This document shows positions 9,261-17,572 of a stretch of DNA of 64,000 nt, one piece after another. The translations under genes were made by a program, and so were the position numbers. The notes beneath the pieces were generated by a model. It saw only the letters and a list, made by a program, of their open reading frames with translations. It made no database searches and was not told where the DNA came from. How positions within the stretch are numbered: the stretch's first letter is position 1; each line of letters begins with the position of its first letter. Source of the stretch: Paenibacillus marchantiae (GTDB lineage Bacteria > Bacillota > Bacilli > Paenibacillales > Paenibacillaceae); NCBI RefSeq assembly GCF_028771845.1, contig NZ_CP118270.1, positions 4,650,001 through 4,714,000 of the forward strand. Reading direction: 5' to 3'.

Positions 9261-9617
9261 ATGACAAAACTTATTCCTAGAAAACTCAGTTTAGTATTGT
9301 TGCTTTTGGTTGCATTTTGTTCAGGATGTCAGGCAAATAGTGATCAGGGGGGGGCGAGTACATCCATTCCCTTAAAAAAACTAAATACTCTCGCAGAGAA
9401 AGGAGACAGCCTGACATGGAATGATTTTGCAGCGTACCCTTATGAAGATGAAGGATCGGGATTATATATTCGAAAATACAACATAGAAGGCGGGCACCAA
9501 TTGATGATTAGCGGTAAAAGTTTGGACAAAAAACCAGACCATATTTATGTGGTGAATAAAGATGGGGAGAAAATCGACCTTTTAAAAGAAAACATCAAAA
9601 AAATGAACTTAAAATAA
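9261..9617 (+). CDS. small putative lipoprotein, function unknown
   Basis: A 118-residue protein with a basic start, a hydrophobic stretch (LSLVLLLLVAF) and a Cys in CSGC that fits a lipobox, so it is probably lipid-anchored on the outer face of the membrane. The mature part is short and charged. DSLTWNDFAAYPYEDEGSGL and HIYVVNKDGEKIDLL suggest a small beta-rich domain, but no family is recognised. AAGGAGGAAG precedes the ATG by 6 bases. It lies in the A+T-rich insert after pucE. A repeat copy begins at its stop codon. Confidence 0.75.
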   Translation: MTKLIPRKLSLVLLLLVAFCSGCQANSDQGGASTSIPLKKLNTLAEKGDSLTWNDFAAYPYEDEGSGLYIRKYNIEGGHQLMISGKSLDKKPDHIYVVNKDGEKIDLLKENIKKMNLK

Positions 9618-9687
9618 CGTAACAATTATTATGTAAGCTTATTATTTTGGATTAACTCATAAGCTGTATCTATATTGCTTGCTAACT
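9613..9687 (+). repeat. dispersed intergenic repeat, copy 1
   Basis: About 75 bases that recur at 12398-12469. Shared blocks are AATAACGTAA, AATTATTATGTAA, CTTATTATTTT and the run ATAAGCTGTATCTATATTGC, followed by a common GCTAAC. It starts at the stop codon of the lipoprotein gene and ends just before the pucE remnant. Confidence 0.8.
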
Positions 9688-9720
9688 ATCTCTAACGGAC
9701 GATAGATAAGGATGATTATT

Positions 9721-9932
9721 ACGAAGGTTTCCTGTCTCGTTATGTCTTATCAATGTGTTGGCAGTGAAATAACAACAATTGAAGGGATACATGGTGAAGA
9801 GTAAGGGAAGTTGCATCCAATTCAGCGGCTTTTGTGGAAGAAGGCGGCTTCCAATACGGATATTGTGGAGGAATACTACGAGCGGTAAACAAGGTGATTG
9901 ATGAGCACGATAGGAGGGGTTCTACCCAATGA
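9721..9932 (+). pseudogene. degraded pucE relative
   Basis: Nucleotide similarity to pucE is obvious by eye. 9721-9734 matches 7651-7664, 9735-9856 matches 7725-7856, and 9857-9888 matches 7968 onward. Compared with pucE it lacks 60 bases (20 codons) between two TTCCTG copies and 111 bases (37 codons) after the CGYC segment. These two gaps remove most cluster-binding cysteines. A GAA to TAA change (stop at about 9802) and a one-base loss at about 9827 break the frame. The final codons (GGILRAVNKVIDEHDRRG, then a stop at 9930) differ from the intact pucE C-terminus. This suggests an older or foreign allele, not a simple tandem copy. Confidence 0.85.
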
Positions 9933-9990
9933 TCCTGGAAGTAGTGAGGTCCGAGCTTTCTCTGAATTTCAATATCATAAAAGTTTTTAT

Positions 9991-10030
9991 AGACCAACCT
10001 ATACTCTGCGGGTTGGTCTTTGTTGTTTAA
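9991..10030 (+). terminator. terminator downstream of the pucE remnant
   Basis: AGACCAACC / GGTTGGTCT stem of 9 bp around TATACTCTGCG, then TTTGTTGTTT. It may be the original terminator of the ancestral puc operon. Confidence 0.75.
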
Positions 10031-10170
10031 TGAAAACATACGATCATGGGTCAACTTGAGCACAAGGAGGGCTTGTTAATCAGTATGCTTTTCAATTGTC
10101 CATATGTTACTTATAATAGATGTCCAATGAAGATGAGTGTAATTAGTATTACACACAAGGAGGTGTGTTC

Positions 10171-11118
10171 TTGAACAAATCGGATCGTATGCTGGCTATC
10201 GTACTTGAGCTGCAGCGGGGGAAGGTTCAACGTGCGGAAGATTTAGCCCTCTTGTTTGAAACAAGTGTCCGAACCATATACAGAGACATTCAGGCGTTAT
10301 GTGAGGCAGGAGTTCCTGTGGTGGGAGAACCCGGAGTAGGATATTCACTTATGGAAGGATACTTTTTGCCTCCGATCAGCTTCACAGCTGAAGAAGCGGT
10401 TACACTTCTAATCGGACTTGATTTTGTTGAACAGCGCTTCGATAACTACTACAAAAGTACATCCTTTACGTCCCGTTCGAAAATTGAAGCAATCCTGCCT
10501 GTGCCTCTTCGGGAAGAGGTGGGACAGATACAACAGGGTATCCGTTTACTTCGTTCACCGGACAGTGATACACACGAGCGAGAGATCGAACATATGGGAA
10601 TCATCCGAAAGGCAATGCAGCATAAACTCAAAATCCGGTTTCATTACCATAAGCCTGGAACGGTTAATGAAACCGTACAAAAGACCGTTCGTATGTCGTC
10701 CCCTTACGGGATGCTTTGGATGCAAGGCTCATGGATGCTGATTGCCCGATGTGATTTGCGACAGGAGATTCGTCATTTTCGTATATCCCGCATGAGTGAT
10801 CTGGAGATTAGCACAGACCCATTCGATCTTCCTCCAGGTTTTAATATTCACAGCTACTCACCACCTGACAACCGTGATGTGCATGTCCGTGTTTGGTTTC
10901 ATGGTCGAATTGCAGATAGAGTGATTGAAGCGAATAATTACTACATGGAGAAAGCAGAACTGCAAACAGATGGATTATACGCAGATTTTCGTGTAAGGCA
11001 TCCAGAAGACGTACTGCATTGGATACTTGGATGGGGAGCCTCGGCTCTGGTCTTGGAGCCCGAATCATTAAGAATTCGAATTCGCGAGGAAGCAAGCAAT
11101 CTCCTTAAACACTACTGA
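10171..11118 (+). CDS. HTH_11 / WYL-domain transcription regulator (YafY type)
   Basis: A regulator of 315 residues from the TTG at 10171, which sits 7-8 bases after AAGGAGGTG; a GTG at 10165 overlaps that site and is less likely. The N-terminal helix-turn-helix is clear (RAEDLALLFETSVRTIYRDI), followed by GVPVVGEPGVGYSL and a WYL domain (about 140-230) with FHYHKPG, SPYGMLWMQGSWMLIARCDL and IRHFRISRM. WYL proteins bind a ligand or nucleic acid through this domain and act as activators or repressors. The C-terminal WCX part ends at LLKHY. No operator is visible. Neighbouring genes give no firm target. Confidence 0.88.
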   Translation: MNKSDRMLAIVLELQRGKVQRAEDLALLFETSVRTIYRDIQALCEAGVPVVGEPGVGYSLMEGYFLPPISFTAEEAVTLLIGLDFVEQRFDNYYKSTSFTSRSKIEAILPVPLREEVGQIQQGIRLLRSPDSDTHEREIEHMGIIRKAMQHKLKIRFHYHKPGTVNETVQKTVRMSSPYGMLWMQGSWMLIARCDLRQEIRHFRISRMSDLEISTDPFDLPPGFNIHSYSPPDNRDVHVRVWFHGRIADRVIEANNYYMEKAELQTDGLYADFRVRHPEDVLHWILGWGASALVLEPESLRIRIREEASNLLKHY

Positions 11119-11142
11119 CATAACGCTGTCAGTAGTGTTTGT
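11108..11142 (+). terminator. terminator of the WYL regulator gene
   Basis: A perfect 12-bp stem, ACACTACTGACA / TGTCAGTAGTGT, with loop TAACGC and a short TTTGTGT tail. It overlaps the last codons of the regulator gene. Confidence 0.75.
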
Positions 11143-11184
11143 GTATGATCGGTTTATAACCGATTGAAGGAGCTGTGTATTTGT

Positions 11185-11751
11185 ATGGAAACGATAATAA
11201 CAAGGAACAACGATGAGATTCGACGTGATTTTGAACTGACGCTGGAACGTTATTTGCAGGAACTGGAGCTGATGAGCGATGCTCAGTTAAGCTACAAACC
11301 CAGTGAGACTGAGTGGTCGATGGGCCAGATGTACCAGCATTTAATTCAGTCTGCGATGAAAATGCATTTAGCCAATGTTCAACTTTGTATAAGCGCAGAC
11401 GAGGACTCGGGCAAGAAGAGAAACCAGGGCAAAACAGAAACAGGTGAAGCTGTTTTTGCGCAAGCAAGTTTTCCTCCGATACGTATCCACGTTCCTGCTT
11501 CTCCTGAGTATACTCCACTACAACCGGATGGAAGAGAATCAATAATTCAAGGATTTAATGAGGTAAGGGATGAAATGCGGAGAATGGAAGTGCTGTTGGA
11601 AGAAACAACACAGGAATGTACGTTGGCACATCCAAGCTTCGGTGGTTTGAATGCAGAGGAATGGTTTGCATTGGTCGAGATGCATTATCGTCATCATTTC
11701 TTGCAGCTTGAGCGTCTGAAGAAGGCATGGGAAGAACAGGTGCAGAGATGA
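11185..11751 (+). CDS. DinB/YfiT-like four-helix protein
   Basis: A 188-residue DinB-superfamily protein. The opening helix RRDFELTLERYLQELELMSDAQLSYKPS and EWSMGQMYQHLIQS carry the first His (H52). The last helix, FALVEMHYRHHFLQLERLKKA, supplies the second His group, so a metal site is plausible. The family includes thiol-dependent transferases and proteins of unknown role. Start ATG 11185 follows AAGGAG by about 12 bases, a longer gap than usual. The stop overlaps the EVE gene start. The middle part (about 72-105) is polar and looks like a loop insertion. Confidence 0.75.
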   Translation: METIITRNNDEIRRDFELTLERYLQELELMSDAQLSYKPSETEWSMGQMYQHLIQSAMKMHLANVQLCISADEDSGKKRNQGKTETGEAVFAQASFPPIRIHVPASPEYTPLQPDGRESIIQGFNEVRDEMRRMEVLLEETTQECTLAHPSFGGLNAEEWFALVEMHYRHHFLQLERLKKAWEEQVQR

Positions 11752-12299
11752 ATGAACAGGAAAAGGAAAAGCATGATTTGATGGCTACCAGCAAAGGAAT
11801 TATGCAGATTCATACGAGTGAACTCCTGGCTTCTCAGTTAGAAGTTGAGGCTGAATCTGAAAAAGGAAACCGATACTGGATCGGCGTTGTGTCTGCATCA
11901 CATGTGGGAAAAGGGGTGGAAGGGGGCTTCGCCCAGCTCTGTCACGGCAAGGTAGCTTCTCTGCGCAAAATGAATGCAGGAGACTGGCTGATCTATTATT
12001 CGCCGCGAACAAGCATGCAAGGAGGCAAGGTACTTCAAGCATTCACCGCCATAGGGCGCATAATAGACGATCAGGTATACACGTACCATGTGTCAGATTC
12101 CTTTGTACCGTATCGGAGGAATGTTCAGTATTATCCTTGTCAGCAGGTGAAGATCGCTGATCTGCTGGACCAACTGATCCTTACTCGGGGACAGACACGT
12201 TGGGGATATCATTTTAGATATGGTCATTTGCAGATTCAAAAAGAGGATTTTCTGAAAATTGCACTTGCCATGTTGGGGGCTGAGGCAGAAACCTGCTAA
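11748..12299 (+). CDS. EVE-domain protein
   Basis: A 183-residue protein, nearly all of it an EVE domain: NRYWIGVVSASHVGKGVEGG, QLCHGKVASLRKMNAGDWLIYYSP, LQAFTAIGRI, FVPYRRNVQYYP and WGYHFRYGHLQI. EVE domains are PUA-like and bind modified bases in DNA or RNA. Start ATG 11748 overlaps the DinB stop as ATGA; an ATG at 11727 is possible but less well placed. Pairing with a DinB protein suggests a shared, unknown role. There is no restriction gene next to it. Confidence 0.85.
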   Translation: MNEQEKEKHDLMATSKGIMQIHTSELLASQLEVEAESEKGNRYWIGVVSASHVGKGVEGGFAQLCHGKVASLRKMNAGDWLIYYSPRTSMQGGKVLQAFTAIGRIIDDQVYTYHVSDSFVPYRRNVQYYPCQQVKIADLLDQLILTRGQTRWGYHFRYGHLQIQKEDFLKIALAMLGAEAETC

Positions 12300-12974
12300 C
12301 CTACATAGTTTGAGCAAAGAGTCAGATCTTATTTATGTGACACAAAGCTGAGGAAAAAATAGACCTTTTGAGGGGAAATAAAAATAATCGAATTTTCAAT
12401 AACGTAATAATTATTATGTAAACTTATTATTTTCGATGACCTCCATAAGCTGTATCTATATTGCTAACCATGTTTAAGGGGCGGATACAGCTGGATTTAG
12501 GTCAATTTCCAGTTCAAATCTTTGAATAAAAAACCTCATTTAAATGGTCTTCAATATTGTTCCTTTAAGAGTACAGGACGGTTGTAGGGGTCTTATTATA
12601 AATCGTTTTCGAAGAACTTGAGAACGGATGAGATTCCTCTCTATAATTGCAACTTATATGTTCATAAACCGTTGTTATACAAATTTTAACTCTGATTTAT
12701 TCCTGAGAAACACTCAACGCAATGAATATAGAATATCGAAAAATATAAGATGAAATATACTGCTTCAAACCAGATATAATACGGTGGATAAGACTCGTAA
12801 AATGGCATGTTCAAAGCTGTGTAAATGTGTTCATTTATCGATGAGGGACAGAATGGGGTGATTTCTCAAAATCGGGTTATTACTCCCGTTTTAGATCAAT
12901 TTCATATGGATTTGCGATGGATTTAGTACCGCTTTCAATGTATGCTTTTGGAAACTGGAAAGGAAGTGGGAAAA
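12300..12974 (+). other. long intergenic region before glpX
   Basis: No gene is supported here. It holds repeat copy 2 (12398-12469) and an inverted pair AGCTGTATC (12448-12456) / GATACAGCT (about 12484-12492). A TATAAT at 12774-12779 has no good -35. The stretch is A+T-rich and otherwise without recognised structure. Confidence 0.6.
12398..12469 (+). repeat. dispersed intergenic repeat, copy 2
   Basis: Matches 9613-9687 over about 72 bases with scattered differences. The longest identical stretch is the 22 bases at 12444-12465, equal to 9658-9679. Here the repeat ends in a 9-bp inverted pair with the following GATACAGCT. Confidence 0.8.
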
Positions 12975-14051
12975 ATGGAACGCGAACTGGCGTTGGAAAT
13001 TGTCCGAGTAACAGAATTGGCTGCGTTAGCTTCAGCACCCTGGATGGGGCGGGGCGACAAGAATAGTGCAGATGAGGCGGCTACTTTGGCTATGCGCGCC
13101 ATGTTCGATTCCGTGTCTATTCGCGGCACGGTGGTAATCGGTGAAGGAGAAATGGATGAAGCACCCATGTTGTATATCGGCGAGGAAGTCGGCAACGCTG
13201 AGGGCCCCGAGGTTGATGTGGCTGTAGATCCTTTGGAAGGTACAGAGATCGTAGCCAAGGGCCTGAACAACGCTTTATCGGTTATTGCAGTGGCGGGAAA
13301 AGGCAACCTGCTCCACGCACCGGATATGTACATGGAGAAGCTGGCTGTAGGGCCTGCTCTGGTGGGCAAGGTCAGTATCGAAGATCCGGTTGAGGTGACA
13401 TTGGAGAAAGCCGCTGAAGCATTGAACAAAAACATCTCAGATCTGACAGTCATGATTCTGGACCGTGTACGACATGAAAGTACGATCAAGACATTGCGCA
13501 AGGTTGGTGTGCGGATCAAGTTCCTCAGCGATGGTGATGTTGCAGGCGCGATGGCACCTGCGTTCCCAGAGGCGGGTATTGATCTGTATGTCGGATCAGG
13601 CGGGGCACCAGAAGGTGTGCTTGCTGCAGCTGCCTTGTCCTGCCTGGGAGGCGAGATTCAAGGTCGCCTGATGCCTGCGAACGCAGACGAATTCCAGCGC
13701 TGCTTGCAAATGGGGATCGATAATCCCTACAAAGTATTAACGATGCAGGATATGATCGGTACGGAAGATGTTATTTTTGCAGCAACAGGTGTTACTCCGG
13801 GTGAGATTCTTGGTGGTGTACGTTACCTCGCGGATGATCGGGCAGAGACCGATTCCATCGTCATGCGTGCCAAAACCAAAACGATTCGTTTCATCCGTTC
13901 TCAGCATTTCCTTCCGAATAAGGAAGTGTTGCACAAAGTGCGGCAGCTTCAATCTACACCTGAGCCTTTAGATCGCATTCAAAGTCACGTCACTATTATG
14001 GAACAGGCTGAGTTCAGTCAATCATCTGTTGGTAACGGTGTGACGACCTGA
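12975..14051 (+). CDS. glpX: fructose-1,6-bisphosphatase, class II
   Basis: A 358-residue class II fructose-1,6-bisphosphatase of gluconeogenesis, acting in the cytoplasm. Markers are GRGDKNSADEAA at 26-37, GTVVIGEGEMDEAP at 51-64, and the metal and phosphate site DPLEGT at 85-90. DLYVGSGGAPEGV and GVTPGEIL follow. The ATG at 12975 has AAGGAAG about 9 bases upstream; a frame open to 12942 lacks such a site. The C-terminus runs on past the usual fold end. It stands alone, with no glycerol genes nearby. Confidence 0.92.
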   Translation: MERELALEIVRVTELAALASAPWMGRGDKNSADEAATLAMRAMFDSVSIRGTVVIGEGEMDEAPMLYIGEEVGNAEGPEVDVAVDPLEGTEIVAKGLNNALSVIAVAGKGNLLHAPDMYMEKLAVGPALVGKVSIEDPVEVTLEKAAEALNKNISDLTVMILDRVRHESTIKTLRKVGVRIKFLSDGDVAGAMAPAFPEAGIDLYVGSGGAPEGVLAAAALSCLGGEIQGRLMPANADEFQRCLQMGIDNPYKVLTMQDMIGTEDVIFAATGVTPGEILGGVRYLADDRAETDSIVMRAKTKTIRFIRSQHFLPNKEVLHKVRQLQSTPEPLDRIQSHVTIMEQAEFSQSSVGNGVTT

Positions 14052-14156
14052 TATAGGTCTGCACTGTAGTTGGTCTGCCCCAACATGAATCCGTGTGAAA
14101 GCGAGTGAAGAAGAAGGTTATATAGGACAAGTTACAAGAAAATATAGTAAGCAAGA

Positions 14157-14196
14157 GGTGGGGAATTTGTTTACACAAATCCTCATCTTTTTTTGT
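14157..14196 (+). terminator. probable terminator after glpX
   Basis: GGAATTTGT / ACAAATCC stem with one bulged A, loop TTAC, then a run rich in T (TCATCTTTTTTTTGTG). Confidence 0.55.
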
Positions 14197-14206
14197 GTTA
14201 AAAGCA

Positions 14207-14249
14207 TTGACAACGGTTACAACACATGAGAAGATGTACGCGCGTACAT
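14207..14249 (+). promoter_or_regulatory. promoter and palindromic operator before the LacI gene
   Basis: TTGACA at 14207-14212 is a good -35; the -10 at about 14230 is weak. A perfect 16-bp palindrome ATGTACGCGCGTACAT follows at 14234-14249. Its central CG pair is typical of LacI-family operators, which suggests autoregulation by the next gene. Confidence 0.6.
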
Positions 14250-14311
14250 AATTATTTGATACATTGCATCGTTTTGGCAGGTGTTCAGGAAACATGAAGG
14301 AGGTGAGATCC

Positions 14312-15358
14312 ATGGCATCCCGTAAAGAAGTGGCTGATCTTGCCGGTGTTTCGGAAGCTACAGTATCCCGAGTTCTTAATGGCGTTGGTCCTATTAAAGA
14401 GGAAACCCGCCGTAAGGTTATTGAAGCTTCCGAGCAGTTGGGTTACGTCCCCAGCGCACTGGCCCGCAGCTTTGCGAGAAGTAAAAGCGGTAACCTTGGC
14501 GTGGTGTTGCCCTACGTCCCGAAAGCACACTTGTTCTCGGCGTATTTCTTCTCGGAAATGCTGAGTGGCATTGGGAGCAAAGCCAGGGACAACGGCATGG
14601 ACCTGCTGGTCATGTTCAGGACACCGGGTGAAGTGATGAATTATACGGATCTGTTCCGCCGTCAGAAAGTGGATGCTTGCATTATTCTCGGCGCACGAGA
14701 TGATCATGGGGAACTGGCAGCCATGCAGAGGCTTCAGCAGGAAGGACATCCCTTTTGCATTATGAGCCAGCACTTTGCAGGTGAATCATTCATGGAAGTG
14801 GATGCCGATCATGTGGAGGGCAGCAGGCTGGCAATCCGTCACCTTACCGATCAGGGCTACCGGAATATCGCCTTTCTTAATGGTCCGGATAGTTATTCCA
14901 ACAGTCAGGAGCGGCTTCAGGGCGTTCATATCGGACTGAATGAGGCCGGAATGAATATAAATTCCAGTCTGTTGCTGGAGGGGAACTATGGCAGACGAAG
15001 CGGGGTGGAGGCAGCTGCCACCATTGCAGCCCGGCTTAACGAGATTGACGCTGTATTTGCTGCGAATGACCGGATGGCAATCGGTGTTATGCATGGTTTG
15101 CGTGAGCGTGGGATCAAGGTTCAGGATTTCCCTGCGTTTGTAGGTTATGATGACTCCGATGCGGCCGAGATGGCGGTTCCGCCGCTGAGCAGCGTCAGGG
15201 TTCCCTTTTATGAAATGGGAGAACTGGCCGCATCCAAACTTATTCACGGATCACTGGGAGCAACAGCTTCATCAGTGAATTCCGAAGTTCCCTCAGAAAC
15301 AGCAAGGCAGTTGTTGCCTACAGAGCTGATCATCCGTGCCTCTTCAATCCGTAATTAA
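14312..15358 (+). CDS. LacI-family transcription regulator
   Basis: A 348-residue LacI/GalR regulator. The N-terminal helix-turn-helix and hinge read KEVADLAGVSEATVSRVLNG and LGYVPSALARSFARSKSG; the periplasmic-binding-like core follows (NLGVVLPYVP, DACIILGARD, AFLNGPDS, AVFAANDRMAIGVM, FVGYDDSDAAEM). The ATG at 14312 has a strong AAGGAGGTGAG site. It leads a cluster of two Gfo/Idh/MocA oxidoreductases and a ThuA-like protein and probably controls them in response to a sugar. The ligand is not known. Confidence 0.9.
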   Translation: MASRKEVADLAGVSEATVSRVLNGVGPIKEETRRKVIEASEQLGYVPSALARSFARSKSGNLGVVLPYVPKAHLFSAYFFSEMLSGIGSKARDNGMDLLVMFRTPGEVMNYTDLFRRQKVDACIILGARDDHGELAAMQRLQQEGHPFCIMSQHFAGESFMEVDADHVEGSRLAIRHLTDQGYRNIAFLNGPDSYSNSQERLQGVHIGLNEAGMNINSSLLLEGNYGRRSGVEAAATIAARLNEIDAVFAANDRMAIGVMHGLRERGIKVQDFPAFVGYDDSDAAEMAVPPLSSVRVPFYEMGELAASKLIHGSLGATASSVNSEVPSETARQLLPTELIIRASSIRN

Positions 15359-15394
15359 TACATTGCTAGTTATATTCCAAAGGAGGAAGTGACC

Positions 15395-16567
15395 ATGTCA
15401 AAGCGTCTTCGTGTCGGAATGGTTGGATACAAATTTATGGGGAAAGCCCACAGCAACGCTTATCGCAGTCTGCCGATGTTTTTCCCGTCTGCCCCGCTGC
15501 AGCCGGAGATGTCTGTAATCTGTGGACGGAACGAGCAGGGAGTTCAGGAGGCTGCCAGTCAGTTCGGCTGGTCTGAAAGTATAACGGACTGGCGCGAGCT
15601 GGTGCGGCGTGATGATATCGATCTGATCGATATTAACGCTCCAAGTGATGCCCATAAGGAAATCGCACTGGAAGCCGCTCGTCAGGGTAAACATCTGTTC
15701 TGTGAAAAGCCGCTGGCTTTGTCGCTAGCTGATTCGCGTGAAATGCTCCAGGCTGCTGAAGAAGCAGGAGTTGCGCACATGGTCGGATTCAACTACCGTT
15801 TCTCTCCAGCGGTGCAGCTGGCTAAAGAGTTGGTGCAAAGCGGACGCCTAGGCAAAATCTATCATTTCCGTGCGTTTTTCCTTCAGGATTGGATCATGGA
15901 CCCTTCGTTCCCGCTGGTATGGCGTCTGCAAAAGGAAGTAGCCGGTTCCGGCTCACATGGCGATCTCGGCGCACACCTAATTGATCTTGCACGTTTCCTG
16001 GTGGGTGAATTCAAGGAAGTAATCGGGATGAGCGAAACGTTCATTAAAGAGCGGCCGCTGGCTTCGGAAATGACCGGACTTAGTGCCAAAGGCAGTTCGA
16101 ACGCAGATGCTCCGAAGGGCGAAGTAACGGTAGATGATGCCACGTTGTTCCTCGCACGGTTTGCAGATGGTGCACTAGGAAGCTTCGAAGCTACGCGCTT
16201 TGCAGCAGGTCATCGCAGTACCAACTCGTTTGAAATCAATGGCAGTCTCGGTAGCGTCCGGTTTGATTTTGAACGGATGAATGAACTGGAAGTGTATTTT
16301 ACGAAGGACGATGAAGATGTGCAGGGCTTCCGCCGTGTTCTGGCGACTGATCCGGCACACAAATATGCTGAGGCGTGGTGGCCTGCGGGACATACGATTG
16401 GATTCGAGCACACGTTCACACATGAAATGCTGGAACTGGTGACCGCGATTTCCGAAGGACGGCAGCCTGAACCAAGTTTCCACGATGGGGTTGCCTGTCA
16501 AGCGGTATTAGAAGCTGTTGAACGTTCCGTTACAGAGCGTCGCTGGGTGTCGCTAGAAGAAATGTAA
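15395..16567 (+). CDS. Gfo/Idh/MocA family oxidoreductase
   Basis: A 390-residue NAD(P)-dependent sugar oxidoreductase. The Rossmann start reads RVGMVGYKFMGKAHSNAYR, the conserved EKPLALSLADS marks the family lysine, and GSHGDLGAHLIDLARFLVGE holds the catalytic region. The start is the ATG at 15395, 6 bases after AAAGGAGGAAG. It lies 36 bases after the regulator and is probably in one unit with it. The family oxidises or reduces sugars and their keto derivatives; the ThuA neighbour suggests disaccharide or 3-keto-sugar chemistry, which is inference only. Confidence 0.88.
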   Translation: MSKRLRVGMVGYKFMGKAHSNAYRSLPMFFPSAPLQPEMSVICGRNEQGVQEAASQFGWSESITDWRELVRRDDIDLIDINAPSDAHKEIALEAARQGKHLFCEKPLALSLADSREMLQAAEEAGVAHMVGFNYRFSPAVQLAKELVQSGRLGKIYHFRAFFLQDWIMDPSFPLVWRLQKEVAGSGSHGDLGAHLIDLARFLVGEFKEVIGMSETFIKERPLASEMTGLSAKGSSNADAPKGEVTVDDATLFLARFADGALGSFEATRFAAGHRSTNSFEINGSLGSVRFDFERMNELEVYFTKDDEDVQGFRRVLATDPAHKYAEAWWPAGHTIGFEHTFTHEMLELVTAISEGRQPEPSFHDGVACQAVLEAVERSVTERRWVSLEEM

Positions 16568-16729
16568 GCATTAAACCACTGAATTGTGAAGTGGACATCA
16601 TGTTGGCACTCATTTGAAATAAATAAGCTAGATTTAAGCTAGGATGTTGACCTCGGAGAGGTCTTGAGTTTGCATAAGGTCCGATAGAGAATGACAATAA
16701 CTTAACTTCCGGAAAGCGAGTGATGGGTG

Positions 16730-17458
16730 ATGAGCAAAGCACTAATCGTATGGGGCGGCTGGGATGGACATGAACCAGAGCAGGTAGCAGCGATTTTTGA
16801 ACGCATTTTGAAGGAAGAACAATTCGAGGTTGAAGTCTCTGATACACTGGAAGCTTATGCGGATGCAGAGAAACTGCTGGGTCTGGATCTGATCGTTCCG
16901 CTGTGGACAATGGGACAGATTGAACAGGAACTGGTCAATAACGTATCTGCGGCTGTTCAGAGCGGCGTGGGTCTTGCGGGTCTTCACGGCGGGATGTGTG
17001 ATGCGTTCCGTAACAACGTCGACTGGCAGTTCATGACGGGTGGGCAGTGGGTTGCGCATCCAGGGAACGACGGCGTAGAGTACACGGTAAACATGAAACG
17101 TGGTTCCAGTCCGCTATTGGATCATATTGAAGATTTCCAGGTGAAAAGTGAACAGTATTACCTGCACGTGGACCCTGCTGTGGAAGTGCTGGCAACGACA
17201 CGCTTCCCAATTGTTAACGGTCCGCATGCAGCGAATGGCCCAGTAGATATGCCAGTCGTTTGGACCAAACGCTGGGGTGCAGGCCGTGTGTTCTACAACT
17301 CGCTCGGACACCATGCAGATATCGTGGAGATGAAACAAGTTACTGAGATGATGCGTAGTGGTTTCAAATGGACTGCCGCAGGCAAAGCACTTGCGCAAAG
17401 CCGCAAGGACGCAGTGGCTGAAGTTTACACAGGAATGGCTGATAACCAAAATCACTAA
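16730..17458 (+). CDS. ThuA-domain protein
   Basis: A 242-residue protein of the ThuA (trehalose utilisation A) fold, a glutamine-amidotransferase-like domain without amidotransferase activity. It reads ALIVWGGWDGHEPEQVA at the N-terminus, GLAGLHGGMCDAFR in the middle and GAGRVFYNSLGHHADI near the end. ThuA with ThuB (a Gfo/Idh/MocA enzyme) handles trehalose-type disaccharides in Rhizobium, and here two such oxidoreductases flank it. The start at ATG 16730 is preferred over the adjacent GTG; the binding site is weak. A small hairpin (GACCTC / GAGGTC at 16649-16663) lies in its leader. Confidence 0.85.
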   Translation: MSKALIVWGGWDGHEPEQVAAIFERILKEEQFEVEVSDTLEAYADAEKLLGLDLIVPLWTMGQIEQELVNNVSAAVQSGVGLAGLHGGMCDAFRNNVDWQFMTGGQWVAHPGNDGVEYTVNMKRGSSPLLDHIEDFQVKSEQYYLHVDPAVEVLATTRFPIVNGPHAANGPVDMPVVWTKRWGAGRVFYNSLGHHADIVEMKQVTEMMRSGFKWTAAGKALAQSRKDAVAEVYTGMADNQNH

Positions 17459-17572
17459 TTTAATTTAAACCTAATTCATATCCGTTGAGATAAATATATT
17501 GACCCACATAATAGCGGTCTTAAGTTGTTTTGGAAGCGCTATATCAATTGGGAACACGAAGGGAGTCCACGC

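Noticed and set aside
9740..10063. Open frame on the minus strand over the pucE remnant
   Set aside because: It is antisense to the degraded gene and runs through a terminator; no ribosome binding site or family features.
17530..17545. cre-like TTGGAAGCGCTATATC
   Set aside because: The last part of the consensus does not match; too weak to list as a site.
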